From positions 1,793,501 through 1,857,500 of the forward strand of contig CP051187.1 of the NCBI GenBank assembly GCA_038087035.1: DNA of 64,000 nucleotides, written 5' to 3'. Under the pieces are notes generated by a model. It saw nothing but the letters and a program-made list of their open reading frames with translations. It had not been told where the DNA came from and ran no database searches. The position numbers were made by a program, and so were the translations under genes. This DNA is from Gloeotrichia echinulata CP02 (GTDB taxonomy: Bacteria; Cyanobacteriota; Cyanobacteriia; Cyanobacteriales; Nostocaceae). Each line of letters starts with the position of its first letter. Position 1 is the first letter of the stretch. Positions 8,561 through 17,463 of the stretch are shown here, piece after piece.

Positions 8561-8982
8561 CAACGGTTGAACGGACTACAACAGCAAGCCGAACCATTGT
8601 GCGGCAAGAGGGGGTAGGTTTGTCAATGCTGCGAAATGTTAAAAAGGCAGGTATAAAAAATAAATCCTCACGATATAATCAGGGTCGAGGACTGTTTTCT
8701 GTTACAATTATTAACAATAACTCAGTCCTAGAAGTTTGTTGTCCCTGGAAGTAAAAAATCCCCAGTAAGACTGCAAGAGCCTATGACCTCGTAGAGCATC
8801 TGTGGAAAACTCGGAAAATGCCTGTGGAAACTCTGTGGAATGAGTGAGGAAAATATCTGTTAATAATAAGAATTACAAAAAACGAGATTGTCGATTCGTG
8901 GGGGGGGAGGTTCCGCTACCAGAACCTGTTACCCCTCACCTCGGAATGATGATTAAGTTTTAATTGTGCCCCGTGGAGATTC
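8561..8982. other. Intergenic stretch, nothing recognised
   Basis: No gene, tRNA or clear regulatory site was found. A G-rich run (GGGGGGGG near 8901) and repeated TGTGGAAA-type words around 8800-8840 are the only visible peculiarities. It lies downstream of the permease gene, which ends at 8983 on the minus strand. Confidence 0.4.
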
Positions 8983-10008
8983 TTAATACCGAATTCGCGG
9001 GTCAACATAAGCATTTAAAATATCAATTAAAATGCTCGCCCCCACAACAATTGCCCCAAAAAAGACCAACACACCCTGCACTGTGGGATAATCACGGTCA
9101 GCGATCGCCTGATATAACCGATTCGCTAACCCAGGCCAAGAAAATGTCACCTCGGTCAAAATTGCCCCTCCTAGCAAGGAAGCAAAGGTTAACCCCAAAA
9201 CTGTAATTACGGGAATTAGGGCATTTTTTAACGCATGGGAAACGACAATCTTATTTTCTGCAATCCCTCTAGCTCTAGCTGCTTCCACATAATCAGCTTG
9301 CAAAGTTTGCTTTAAATTCACCCGCACAATCCGCTCAAAAATCCCACTGAGCAAAATTCCTAAAGTCAAACTAGGAAGCGCAAGATGATGCAAAGATATG
9401 AAAAACTGGCCGATATTCCCACCTAATAAACTATCAATCGTATACAAACCTGTGATAGTCGCAGGAGCCGGCAAATTTGGAGGAAACCGATTGGAATTGG
9501 GAAACCAGCCTAATTGTACCGAGAATATTAATTGCAGCAACATTCCCGCCCAAAACATGGGAAGTGCATAAGTAATAATCCCAAACAACCGCCCCCCAAT
9601 ATCGAAACCCGTCCCCGGACGAGAAGCCGAAAGCGTCCCTACCGCAACTCCGACAATCAGCGCTACCAGCATACTACATACTGCTAACTCCACAGTCGCC
9701 GGGAAATATTGTCCAATGATATCCCCAACATGCTGTCCGCGACTGGTTAAAGATGTACCCAAATCAAAGCGCAGTATATTTCCTAAATAATTGAGATACT
9801 GTAACCAGACAGGAAGATCTAAACCCAATTGTTTTCGTAATTGTTCTTTCGCACTTTCTGGTGCACGTCCCCCCAGAATTGCATCAGCAGGATCTCCCGG
9901 TGTAGCTCGTAATAAAAGAAAGACAATCGTGATGATCGTCAACAGTTGCAATGGCGCTAGCACCACACGGGAGGCTATGTAATATTGCAGGGCTTTAGAT
10001 CGAGACAT
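8983..10008 (-). CDS. Peptide/oligopeptide ABC transporter permease (DppB/OppB type)
   Basis: A 341-residue inner-membrane permease that forms half of the channel of a peptide- or nickel-type ABC importer. The N-terminus has the family signature LRATPGDPADAILGG after the first membrane segment. Five further hydrophobic helices follow, with the cytoplasmic EAA loop (YVEAARARGIAENKIVVSHA, about residues 240-259) that docks on the ATPase. The ending YVDPRIRY is typical. The substrate-binding lipoprotein gene lies upstream on the same strand at 10539-12188, about 530 bp away and separated by a tandem repeat, so the two may be co-transcribed. The second permease and the ATPases are not in the window. 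Confidence 0.92.
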   Translation of the reverse strand: MSRSKALQYYIASRVVLAPLQLLTIITIVFLLLRATPGDPADAILGGRAPESAKEQLRKQLGLDLPVWLQYLNYLGNILRFDLGTSLTSRGQHVGDIIGQYFPATVELAVCSMLVALIVGVAVGTLSASRPGTGFDIGGRLFGIITYALPMFWAGMLLQLIFSVQLGWFPNSNRFPPNLPAPATITGLYTIDSLLGGNIGQFFISLHHLALPSLTLGILLSGIFERIVRVNLKQTLQADYVEAARARGIAENKIVVSHALKNALIPVITVLGLTFASLLGGAILTEVTFSWPGLANRLYQAIADRDYPTVQGVLVFFGAIVVGASILIDILNAYVDPRIRY

Positions 10009-10023
10009 ATTTATTAGAAGTTG

Positions 10024-10375
10024 GGAGTTAGGAGTTCCGATCTCGGAGTTAGGAGTTCCGATCTCGGAGTTTCGAGTTCCGATCTCGAAGTTTCGAGTTC
10101 CGATCTCGAAGTTTCGAGTTCCGATCTCGAAGTTTCGAGTTCCAATCTCGGAGTTTCGAGTTCCGATCTCGGAGTTTCGAGTTCCAATCTCGGAGTTTCG
10201 AGTTCCAATCTCGGAGTTTCGAGTTCCAATCTCGGAGTTTCGAGTTCCAATCTCGGAGTTTGAAGTTCAAAGGTCGGAGTTTGAAGTTCAAAGGTCGGAG
10301 TTTCGAGTTCAAAGGTCGGAGTTTCGAGTTCAAAGGTCGGAGTTTCGAGTTCAAAGGTCGGAGTTTCGAGTTCTA
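10024..10375. repeat. 21-bp minisatellite, about 16.5 units
   Basis: Units such as GGAGTTTCGAGTTCCAATCTC repeat exactly every 21 bp from 10024; the last starts at 10360 and is partial. Units fall into two blocks: GGAGTTTCGAGTTCC plus (G/A)ATCT(C) on the left, and GGAGTTTGAAGTTCAAAGGTC or GGAGTTTCGAGTTCAAAGGTC on the right. Because 21 is a multiple of 3, three frames stay open across it (LGVSSSN-type and ELETPRL-type), but these are artefacts. It lies between two genes of one transporter. Confidence 0.95.
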
Positions 10376-10442
10376 AAGAATAGACATCTTGCCAAAGTAC
10401 CCTAACCCCATTTTATCGGCGATGTGAGGACGATTGTCGGTA

Positions 10443-10464
10443 GGGGCGCAAGGCCTTGCGCCCC
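10443..10464. repeat. Dispersed GC-rich palindrome
   Basis: GGGGCGCAAGG and CCTTGCGCCCC form a perfect 22-bp palindrome. The same core occurs at 27378-27405, 30670-30697 and around 57000-57027. It may act as a terminator in the gap between the lipoprotein and permease genes. Confidence 0.8.
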
Positions 10465-10538
10465 GGAAGATCATCAAACAACGCCAAAAACCCTTCACTC
10501 TTAACTCCTCACTCCCAACTCCGCACTCCGCACTCAAG

Positions 10539-12188
10539 TTACTTTTTAATCGGCTTGTAAACCAAATTTTGTGTAGGATCAAGTTGGACGTTACTCACAC
10601 CTTTTTGAGCAAATACAAAGTCCTTATTTTGCCATAGAGGAACATAAGGTACATCAGTCGCCACTTGTGTTTGAATTTCGACAAATATTTTCTTACGGGC
10701 TTGGGGGTTTTGTTCTTTGCGTTGCTGATCAATTAGTTTATTGATAGCTTCGTTATAGTAAAACGAACCTTGACTTTGGCTACCACCTTCTTCACAGCCC
10801 TTAGCAACTGACCCTTTTTGACAAGCCAAAAATGGCTGTACATAATTATCTGGGTCTAAAAAGTCTGGATACCAATCAAGTAAAGCTGCTGGATATAAAC
10901 CTTTGCCGATATCTTTAAAGAAGCTAGCGCTTTCGACAGTGCTGACTTCAAATTGTAGGATACCATCTAGCTTTTGATCGGCTAGAGATTTAAGTGTCTG
11001 CGCTGCTAAACTGCGAGTAGGCGAACCAGAAGGATACCAAATTTGGACTTTGGCGGGCTTTTCTTTAGAAAAACCAGCTTTAGTTAACAATTGTTTAGCC
11101 TGTTCAACGTTACCATCACCGTATTTATCTTTAAATAATGGCTGGGAAACATTAAATGTTGTGGGAATCATGCTGTACAGCGGATCAGCTTGACCAAATA
11201 AAACTCGTGCATTTAATAATGGACGGTCAATTATGGAGGCGATCGCACTTCTGACTTCTGGTTTATCCAAAGGCGTTTGATTTCGGTTCAATACCAGATA
11301 ACTTACTACACTACCCTGAGCGGTAATCGCTTGCCAATCCCCTTTTTTCGCGCTTTCCTCCAAGCTTTTAATTTGGTCTGGTAGCAAAGACAGGTAAGCT
11401 ACATCCACAGCACCCGTGCGGAAAGCGTTAAATAAATTCACCGGACTGGTTTGTATTTGGACGTTAATTCCCTTATTTGCGGGTTTTTCTCCCCAATATT
11501 TGTCAAACACGTCAAATCGCAGCGAATCTGTACCATACTGCGCTAACTTGTAGGCGCCAGTTCCCACAAATGTTTCTGGCTTAAATTTCCCCGCTCCCAA
11601 TTCATAGGCTTTGGGTGATACCGGACACACTCCCGAAAATGCCAACAATGAGGAAAACGCCGCAAAAGGCTTTTTCAGCTTAATGGTTAACTCATATTCG
11701 CCCGTGGCTTTTACGGAGTCTACTGTATCGCTAAGTAAAAAGGAGGGTTTACCCTTATTTTCGATAAAGCGCTTGATACTAAACGCCATCGCTTCAGCGT
11801 TGAAGGGAGTATCATCATGAAAAACCACACCCTGGCGGAGGGGGATAGTATAAGTTAAACCATCCTGACTGACCTTAGGTAAAGCAGTCGCCAATTGGGG
11901 CTTAATTTCGGTACTTCCAGGTTCGTAGGTGTAGAGGCGATCGCTCAAATTAAACACCAAACCCAAAGACGCCAACTCATAAGCATCCGCAGGGTCTAGG
12001 GTTCTGGGTTTCGCCGTCGTCCCGATAGTAATGCGACCATCACCCGCAGGAGTATTCACAGTAGGAGATGGCGTACTTGTCTGTGGGCTTCGCGCACAAC
12101 TGAAAACTAAAAATAAACATAGACAGAATAAAGAGCAGAATTGTGTAATTCGACCCCATTGCCTAACCGATAAAGAAAACCAAGTCAT
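10539..12188 (-). CDS. Peptide/nickel ABC transporter substrate-binding lipoprotein
   Basis: A 549-residue periplasmic binding protein of the DppA/OppA family (SBP family 5). Residues 1-32 form a signal sequence ending in the lipobox-like LVFSC, so the mature protein should be lipid-anchored at that Cys. A Pro/Thr/Ser linker follows. The family signature is around DGLTYTIPLRQGVVFHDDTP and FNAEAMAFSIKRF, and the C-terminal lobe includes LLDWYPDFLDPDNYVQPFLA. It would bind peptides or similar ligands for the permease encoded downstream at 8983-10008. Length and domain order are normal. Specificity cannot be read from the sequence. Confidence 0.93.
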   Translation of the reverse strand: MTWFSLSVRQWGRITQFCSLFCLCLFLVFSCARSPQTSTPSPTVNTPAGDGRITIGTTAKPRTLDPADAYELASLGLVFNLSDRLYTYEPGSTEIKPQLATALPKVSQDGLTYTIPLRQGVVFHDDTPFNAEAMAFSIKRFIENKGKPSFLLSDTVDSVKATGEYELTIKLKKPFAAFSSLLAFSGVCPVSPKAYELGAGKFKPETFVGTGAYKLAQYGTDSLRFDVFDKYWGEKPANKGINVQIQTSPVNLFNAFRTGAVDVAYLSLLPDQIKSLEESAKKGDWQAITAQGSVVSYLVLNRNQTPLDKPEVRSAIASIIDRPLLNARVLFGQADPLYSMIPTTFNVSQPLFKDKYGDGNVEQAKQLLTKAGFSKEKPAKVQIWYPSGSPTRSLAAQTLKSLADQKLDGILQFEVSTVESASFFKDIGKGLYPAALLDWYPDFLDPDNYVQPFLACQKGSVAKGCEEGGSQSQGSFYYNEAINKLIDQQRKEQNPQARKKIFVEIQTQVATDVPYVPLWQNKDFVFAQKGVSNVQLDPTQNLVYKPIKK

Positions 12189-12443
12189 AGAATGTACGTT
12201 TATTACGAGTAGCGGTCAGTCATTGTACTATATGTTGGTTAATTTTCTCGAAAAAGCAAGCAACTATGATTACAATAAACATATTTGTCGTCAATTCAAA
12301 GTCCCCACCCACCATTCGAGGATGAAAGTAGGGCGTAAATGCATAGTTTTGAGGAAAAATAGCAATCTTTATACATCAGCGACTGAAGCGATCGCGATAT
12401 TGTAAACAGCAGATTGAGAGTCCAAATCAGCGAGACTAAGAAC

Positions 12444-12767
12444 GTGAAATATTTCTTTCTATCTGAGGGATGGAGTGTTGGCAGAGTCTGGGCTTGTGAT
12501 GGACTTTGGCAGATTACCGCATGGCGACGCCAACCAGACATTCAGCGCCTGAATATCTGTTTACTCGAAAAGAATGAATTGTTGTGGCTTTATCGAGTGG
12601 AAGATGCGGTTTTAACCGTAGAAGTCAAGCCCATAACCCCAGCGATCGCCAATCATACAATCGGTCAAGTAGTATTAAAGCGTCTCATGAGTGCCGAACA
12701 GGTAATTGAACGCTTGGGCACTGCCGAAACCAAGTGTCATCTGCAAAACATTCAATTGCTAGTTTAA
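12444..12767 (+). CDS. Conserved-looking hypothetical protein
   Basis: A protein of 107 residues (from a GTG at 12444) or 117 (from a TTG at 12414). The sequence, beginning MKYFFLSEGWSVGRVWACDG and including LWQITAWRRQPDIQRLNICL, looks like a folded soluble beta-rich protein with many Trp residues and ends in a natural-looking helix (MSAEQVIERLGTAETK). I do not recognise the family. It is divergent from the lipoprotein gene with 255 bp between, and is followed by heptamer repeats. No signal peptide, membrane segment or metal motif is visible. Confidence 0.65.
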   Translation: MKYFFLSEGWSVGRVWACDGLWQITAWRRQPDIQRLNICLLEKNELLWLYRVEDAVLTVEVKPITPAIANHTIGQVVLKRLMSAEQVIERLGTAETKCHLQNIQLLV

Positions 12768-12803
12768 GTAGGTCGGCGCAAATAAACCGTACGGTCGAGG
12801 GTC

Positions 12804-12878
12804 GTCATTGGTCATTGGTCATTGGTCATTTGTCATTGGTCATTTGTCATTTGTCATTTGTCATTTGTCATTTGTCAT
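12804..12878. repeat. Heptamer tandem repeat (GTCATTG/GTCATTT)
   Basis: Ten consecutive 7-bp units, GTCATTG or GTCATTT, plus a partial unit. Short tandem heptamers of this kind are typical of filamentous cyanobacteria. CCCCAAT repeats follow directly at 12883-12904. Confidence 0.95.
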
Positions 12879-13528
12879 AATCCCCAATCCCCAATCCCCA
12901 ATCCCTGGTAACAGAGCGGAGCCGTTCGCGTAGCGTCTCGCAGAGAAGTGCAATCCCCAATCGCCTAAGTCGGCGGGCGGTGGTCACTGAGCGGTCGTTG
13001 TGCTGTCCAAAAGAACCCACACTTCGACAAGCTCAGTGCATCGCAAGGCGATGGATAAACCGCCGACCTCCAATAAAAATACCCAAATCCAATGTCAGAT
13101 AGGGGTTTGTAGCCAAAAGTCACCGAGATGCTACGCGATGGCATCTATTTACACGCTTGCAAAGCGTTCCATCAATAGTTACACTTTTTAAAACATTCTC
13201 ATTTTTGCTTGGCTATTGCCGCGCACAAAATTACTGCCCAAATGCCTTCTAGGTGTTTGCTTTGCTCCTGTGGAACGAAGAAGGGTTTTTCAGAAAACCT
13301 ATCGGCAGTGATCAAGAGCGATCGCTATCCTACCGGGTAAAGATCCTCAAACGTGTAAGCATTGCCAAACCACCCGCACGGTCTGACTTACTCAGACTAA
13401 GCTGTGGTAAGACTCACAACTCTGGCAATAAGAAAAACTGATAGAAGTTCTCAAGACGGCTACCGTAATGTGTGACTTCCGTAAGAAAATTGCTTTGTAA
13501 ACTAACTCATCGAGGAGGAGCGTAGTCA
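12879..13528. other. Repeat-rich upstream region and leader of psbB
   Basis: About 650 bases without a gene. It contains CCCCAAT repeats, a GC-rich palindrome-like word (TTCGCGTAGCGTCTCGCAG), and at 13019-13043 one copy of the dispersed core CTTCGACAAGCTCAGTGCAT. The second half should hold the psbB promoter and leader, with a HIP1-type CGATCGC near 13320. An AGGAGGAG ribosome site lies just before the psbB start. Confidence 0.6.
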
Positions 13529-15055
13529 ATGGGACTACCCTGGTACCGAGTACATACAGTCGTTCTGAATGATCCAGGGCGGCTTATTTCTGTACACTTG
13601 ATGCACACCGCCCTAGTAGCAGGCTGGGCTGGTTCGATGGCATTGTACGAACTAGCCATTTATGACCCCAGTGATCCGGTTCTCAACCCGATGTGGCGTC
13701 AAGGAATGTTCGTGCTACCCTTCATGTCACGCTTAGGAGTCACTCAATCTTGGGGTGGTTGGAGCGTTACAGGCGGACCTGCAACCGATCCTGGATTCTG
13801 GTCATTTGAAGGTGTTGCGGCTGCTCACATTGTGCTTTCTGGTCTGTTGTTCTTAGCTGCGGTTTGGCACTGGGTTTACTGGGATTTGGAACTCTTTAGA
13901 GATCCTCGCACTGGTGAACCTGCTCTAGACTTGCCAAAGATGTTTGGCATTCACCTATTTTTATCCGGTTTACTCTGTTTTGGCTTCGGTGCTTTTCACC
14001 TCACCGGACTATTTGGTCCGGGAATGTGGATTTCTGATCCCTACGGAGTCACTGGTAGCATCCAGCCAGTAGCACCAGAATGGGGTCCAGATGGCTTTAA
14101 CCCCTTTAATCCTGGTGGTATTGTCGCTCACCACATTGCTGCTGGTATCGTCGGCATTATCGCAGGCTTATTCCACCTGACAGTCAGACCCCCCGAACGG
14201 CTCTACAAAGCCCTACGGATGGGGAACATTGAAACCGTACTCTCTAGCAGTATTGCAGCGGTATTCTTCGCGGCTTTCGTGGTAGCTGGAACGATGTGGT
14301 ACGGTAACGCCACCACCCCAATTGAACTGTTTGGCCCTACCCGTTATCAATGGGATCAAGGCTACTTCCACCAAGAAATTGACCGCCGCGTGCAAACTAG
14401 CCTAGCTAATGGCGCAACTCTTTCGGAAGCTTGGTCACAGATTCCTGAGAAACTCGCTTTCTACGATTACGTTGGTAATAGCCCCGCTAAAGGTGGTTTA
14501 TTCCGCACAGGCCCAATGGTCAAAGGTGATGGTATTGCCCAATCTTGGCAAGGTCACGCCGTATTCAAGGATTCTGAAGGAAGGGAGTTGTCGGTTCGTC
14601 GTCTACCCAACTTCTTTGAAACCTTCCCAGTCATCCTGACCGACAAAGATGGAGTGATCCGCGCTGACATTCCTTTCCGTCGGGCAGAATCTAAGTATAG
14701 CTTTGAACAATCTGGCGTTACTGTCAGCTTCTATGGTGGCGATTTGAATGGTCAAACCTTTACAAATCCTGCCGAAGTTAAGAAGTATGCCCGTAAGGCT
14801 CAAGGCGGTGAAATATTTGAATTTGACCGGGAAACCTTGAATTCTGATGGTGTATTCCGCACCTCTCCCAGAGGTTGGTTTACCTTTGGACACGCTGTAT
14901 TTGCACTGCTGTTCTTCTTTGGTCACATTTGGCACGGCGCTCGGACAATCTACCGAGACGTATTCGCCGGTGTAGAAGCAGATCTAGAAGAGCAAGTGGA
15001 ATGGGGTCTGTTCCAGAAAGTGGGTGATAAGTCAACCCGCCGTAAGGAAGCTTAA
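13529..15055 (+). CDS. psbB: Photosystem II CP47 chlorophyll-binding protein
   Basis: A 508-residue core antenna protein of photosystem II. It binds chlorophyll a in the thylakoid membrane and passes excitation to the reaction centre. The sequence is full-length and begins MGLPWYRVHTVVLNDPGRLI, as in all CP47s. It has six membrane helices with the expected His ligands (HLMHTALVAGW, AAHIVLSG, VWHWVYW, GAFHLTG, VAHHIAAGIVG, GLFHLTVRPP, GHIWHGAR). A large lumenal loop lies between helices five and six (about residues 260-450). GAGGAGGAG precedes the ATG. psbT follows 87 bp downstream, the usual cyanobacterial order. No anomalies were seen. Confidence 0.99.
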   Translation: MGLPWYRVHTVVLNDPGRLISVHLMHTALVAGWAGSMALYELAIYDPSDPVLNPMWRQGMFVLPFMSRLGVTQSWGGWSVTGGPATDPGFWSFEGVAAAHIVLSGLLFLAAVWHWVYWDLELFRDPRTGEPALDLPKMFGIHLFLSGLLCFGFGAFHLTGLFGPGMWISDPYGVTGSIQPVAPEWGPDGFNPFNPGGIVAHHIAAGIVGIIAGLFHLTVRPPERLYKALRMGNIETVLSSSIAAVFFAAFVVAGTMWYGNATTPIELFGPTRYQWDQGYFHQEIDRRVQTSLANGATLSEAWSQIPEKLAFYDYVGNSPAKGGLFRTGPMVKGDGIAQSWQGHAVFKDSEGRELSVRRLPNFFETFPVILTDKDGVIRADIPFRRAESKYSFEQSGVTVSFYGGDLNGQTFTNPAEVKKYARKAQGGEIFEFDRETLNSDGVFRTSPRGWFTFGHAVFALLFFFGHIWHGARTIYRDVFAGVEADLEEQVEWGLFQKVGDKSTRRKEA

Positions 15056-15142
15056 ATTCAGTGCTGAGTTATAAGTAACGAGTTTTCTCTAACTCAGCAC
15101 TCACCACTCACCACTTTAATTAATGGCAGAGGAACATTTGAT

Positions 15143-15250
15143 ATGGAAAGCGTTGCCTACATTTTGATTTTGACCCTAGGAATCGGGGTACTGTTTTTTG
15201 CGATCGCATTTCGTGAACCTCCCCGCATTGAGACGAAGAAAGACAAATAG
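15143..15250 (+). CDS. psbT: Photosystem II small subunit PsbT
   Basis: A 35-residue single-helix subunit of photosystem II. The sequence starts MESVAYILILTLGIGVLFFA and ends EPPRIETKKDK. It has one membrane helix (about residues 3-22) and a basic stromal tail, at the usual length for PsbT. PsbT lies at the dimer interface and helps keep the acceptor side stable. It follows psbB by 87 bp on the same strand, with AGAGGAA as a ribosome site, and is followed by a terminator-like hairpin. It is short enough to be missed by gene callers. Confidence 0.97.
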   Translation: MESVAYILILTLGIGVLFFAIAFREPPRIETKKDK

Positions 15251-15287
15251 ATTCCTATTCCCAGACTTTTAACGTCATATTAAGCTT

Positions 15288-15321
15288 ATATCCGCTGTTA
15301 TCCCCTTGTAGCAGCGGATAT
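15288..15321 (+). terminator. Hairpin after psbT
   Basis: ATATCCGCTG and CAGCGGATAT make a perfect 10-bp stem with a 14-base loop, 38 bp after the psbT stop codon. It is the likely end of the psbB-psbT transcript, although no strong T-run follows. Confidence 0.65.
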
Positions 15322-15368
15322 TCACGTTTAAAGTAGCGCTAAATCGGTTTATCTCATAAATATACTTG

Positions 15369-15425
15369 GTTCGTAGTTGCGCTTGAGCGCCTTTGATTGT
15401 CAAGCCCTAAAGCCCAACTACGAAC
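15369..15425. repeat. Inverted repeat in the rps1 upstream region
   Basis: GTTCGTAGTTG and CAACTACGAAC are perfect 11-bp arms around a 35-base centre that holds a smaller GCGCTTGAGCGC hairpin. It looks like one of the small palindromic elements common in this genome. The remaining bases to 15834 form the rps1 leader, with nothing else recognised. Confidence 0.7.
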
Positions 15426-15834
15426 ACTAGAAAAATAGATTATCCACAACTCCCCAATGAGGCGAGAGAAAAAGGGAGACTTTGGTGTAAGCTAGAAGCG
15501 GGGTAAGGTGATTGAGAAAAATGTCAACTACCCACACTAAGCAAAAGAGGTGTAGTCTGTAGCTCTAAGAGAGCCAAGTTTCAAAGTACTTGCGCGATTG
15601 ATTGGATACGATATCCAGGGTTGAAAGCCTTAGATATAACAAGTTAGCCCAGAAGCATGACTTATCATTGGATATATGATATAATATTCTGTCTGGAAGT
15701 TAATATGTGTTATTGCTAGCTTTTCTGCGCTAGGATGAAATAAAGATGTAGGTGTACACTGCCCATAAGCCATTGCATATACATCATGCTTACAGCAAAA
15801 AATTTACGGAGACTAGAACCAGGAACAAATCAGC

Positions 15835-16875
15835 ATGGTCAATCAGAATTTAACCGCTACAGAAATTGGATTTACTCACGAAGATTTCGCTGCTCTACTT
15901 GATAAGTACGATTATCACTTCAGCCCTGGTGATGTTGTACCAGGTACAGTGTTCAGTATAGAGCCGCGCGGCGCTCTGATTGACATAGGTGCTAAAACCG
16001 CAGCTTACATCCCTATACAAGAAATGTCTATCAACCGGGTCGATGCCCCGGAAGAAGTCTTACAATCGAACGAAACGCGGGAATTTTTCATTCTCACTGA
16101 CGAAAACGAAGATGGTCAACTAACCCTTTCGATTCGTCGCATTGAATACATGCGGGCTTGGGAACGTGTACGTCAGCTACAAGCAGAAGATGCTACCGTC
16201 CGTTCTGGTGTATTTGCTACCAACCGTGGTGGCGCATTGGTAAGAATCGAAGGATTGCGTGGCTTTATCCCCGGTTCTCACATCAGCACTCGCAAACCTA
16301 AAGAAGAATTGGTAGGCGAAGAACTACCGTTGAAATTCCTCGAAGTAGACGAAGAACGTAATCGCCTAGTTCTGTCTCACCGTCGGGCGTTGGTTGAACG
16401 CAAGATGAACCGTCTCGAAGTGGGTGAAGTAGTGATTGGTACAGTTCGCGGTATTAAGCCCTATGGTGCCTTTATCGATATCGGTGGCGTGAGCGGTCTA
16501 CTGCACATCTCGGAGATTTCCCACGAACATATTGATACACCTCATAGCGTCTTCAATGTCAATGATGAAGTGAAAGTCATGATCATTGACTTAGATGCAG
16601 AAAGAGGTCGGATTTCCTTGTCAACCAAACAATTGGAACCCGAACCGGGTGACATGATTAAGAATCGCGATTTGGTCTATGATAAGGCAGAAGAAATGGC
16701 AGCTAAGTATCGCGAACAGCTGCTAGCTAAACAACAAGGTATTACTGCTGCGCCTGTTGAAGCCATAGCAGAGGAAGACATTCCATCAGCAACTGAAGAA
16801 GACATTCCATCAGCAACTGAAGAAGACATTCCATCAGCTATTGAAGAAGACATTCCCGTAGCTATTGAAGAATAA
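15835..16875 (+). CDS. rpsA: 30S ribosomal protein S1
   Basis: A 346-residue S1 protein that binds mRNA on the small ribosomal subunit during initiation. Three S1 RNA-binding repeats are visible: PGDVVPGTVFSIEPRGALID (from about residue 32), the degenerate second one around TVRSGVFATNRGGALVRIEG, and VGEVVIGTVRGIKPYGAFID (from about residue 195). Three repeats is the normal number for cyanobacterial and chloroplast S1, against six in E. coli. The C-terminal tail is odd: four tandem EEDIPSAT-like octads (about residues 311-344) encoded by a 24-bp DNA repeat. The ATG at 15835 gives the familiar MVNQNLTATEIGFTHEDFAA start. Its position after psbB-psbT is as I recall it in related genomes. Confidence 0.96.
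   Translation: MVNQNLTATEIGFTHEDFAALLDKYDYHFSPGDVVPGTVFSIEPRGALIDIGAKTAAYIPIQEMSINRVDAPEEVLQSNETREFFILTDENEDGQLTLSIRRIEYMRAWERVRQLQAEDATVRSGVFATNRGGALVRIEGLRGFIPGSHISTRKPKEELVGEELPLKFLEVDEERNRLVLSHRRALVERKMNRLEVGEVVIGTVRGIKPYGAFIDIGGVSGLLHISEISHEHIDTPHSVFNVNDEVKVMIIDLDAERGRISLSTKQLEPEPGDMIKNRDLVYDKAEEMAAKYREQLLAKQQGITAAPVEAIAEEDIPSATEEDIPSATEEDIPSAIEEDIPVAIEE
16769..16872 (+). repeat. 24-bp in-frame tandem repeat at the rpsA 3' end
   Basis: Four units of GAAGAAGACATTCCATCAGC plus AACT or TATT encode the repeated acidic octad EEDIPSAT/EEDIPSAI. The third position varies little between units, so the expansion looks recent. Length changes would keep the frame. Confidence 0.85.
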
Positions 16876-16944
16876 GCGACTGCAAAAAAAAATATTCAAC
16901 CGCAACGGTTGATGGTTGACGGTTGACGGTTGACCAAAAAGCGA

Positions 16945-17343
16945 GACGCAAGCCCCTGGCTTTAGACATGGGGATAAGTCGGTAGGAACTTTTAAGTTCC
17001 GTAAAACGATTGTGTGGCTTGGGACACAGTGGTATAATTGAACAGCAAATTGTGAGTAAGAACAACCATCTGCGCGTTGATTCATCCTAGTACGGAGCAA
17101 TCCCGGCAACGGACATATCCAACTTGATTTGGAATAGTTAAAGGGCAAATAATGGCAGGATGTTGAGCGTACCTAACTGGCATTGTGATGGACTCGGAAA
17201 ACGGAAAAAAAAGAAAATTTTGCGCAATTGCAGCACAAACGAGGTAGTTGTTATGAGCGTCTAGGGTGTCTTTGATAGCACCATTAAAAGTTCGTTTATG
17301 GACTCTTTAAGAATCCCCCCGCTTTAGACGTGGGGAGTATCAA
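16945..17343. mobile_element. Non-autonomous IS605-type element bounded by hairpins (PATE-like)
   Basis: One end has a hairpin at 16953-16973 (CCCCTGGCTTTAGACATGGGG). The other, at 17315-17335, has CCCCCCGCTTTAGACGTGGGG followed by AGTATCAA, the usual right-end sequence of cyanobacterial IS200/IS605 elements. The two share the CTTTAGAC loop. About 340 bases between them hold no open transposase frame. It is best read as a passenger or internally deleted element of the same type as 8126-8560. Confidence 0.65.
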
Positions 17344-17463
17344 TGCTAAGTGTCAACCGTCAACATGTTCAAGTGGTCGCTTTTATTTTTTGGTCATTGG
17401 TAAAGTTTGGGAATTAAAATTCCCAACTCCTAACTTCTAATTTAGTCAGCAGGGTGAAATCTT

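Noticed and set aside
8410..8754. 114-residue open frame
   Set aside because: It runs from the hairpin-bounded element into intergenic sequence and has no protein-like pattern.
10014..10354. Three overlapping repeat proteins (ELETPRL, LGVSSSN, KLRDWNS types)
   Set aside because: A 21-bp tandem repeat keeps all frames open; codon use and neighbours give no support for translation.
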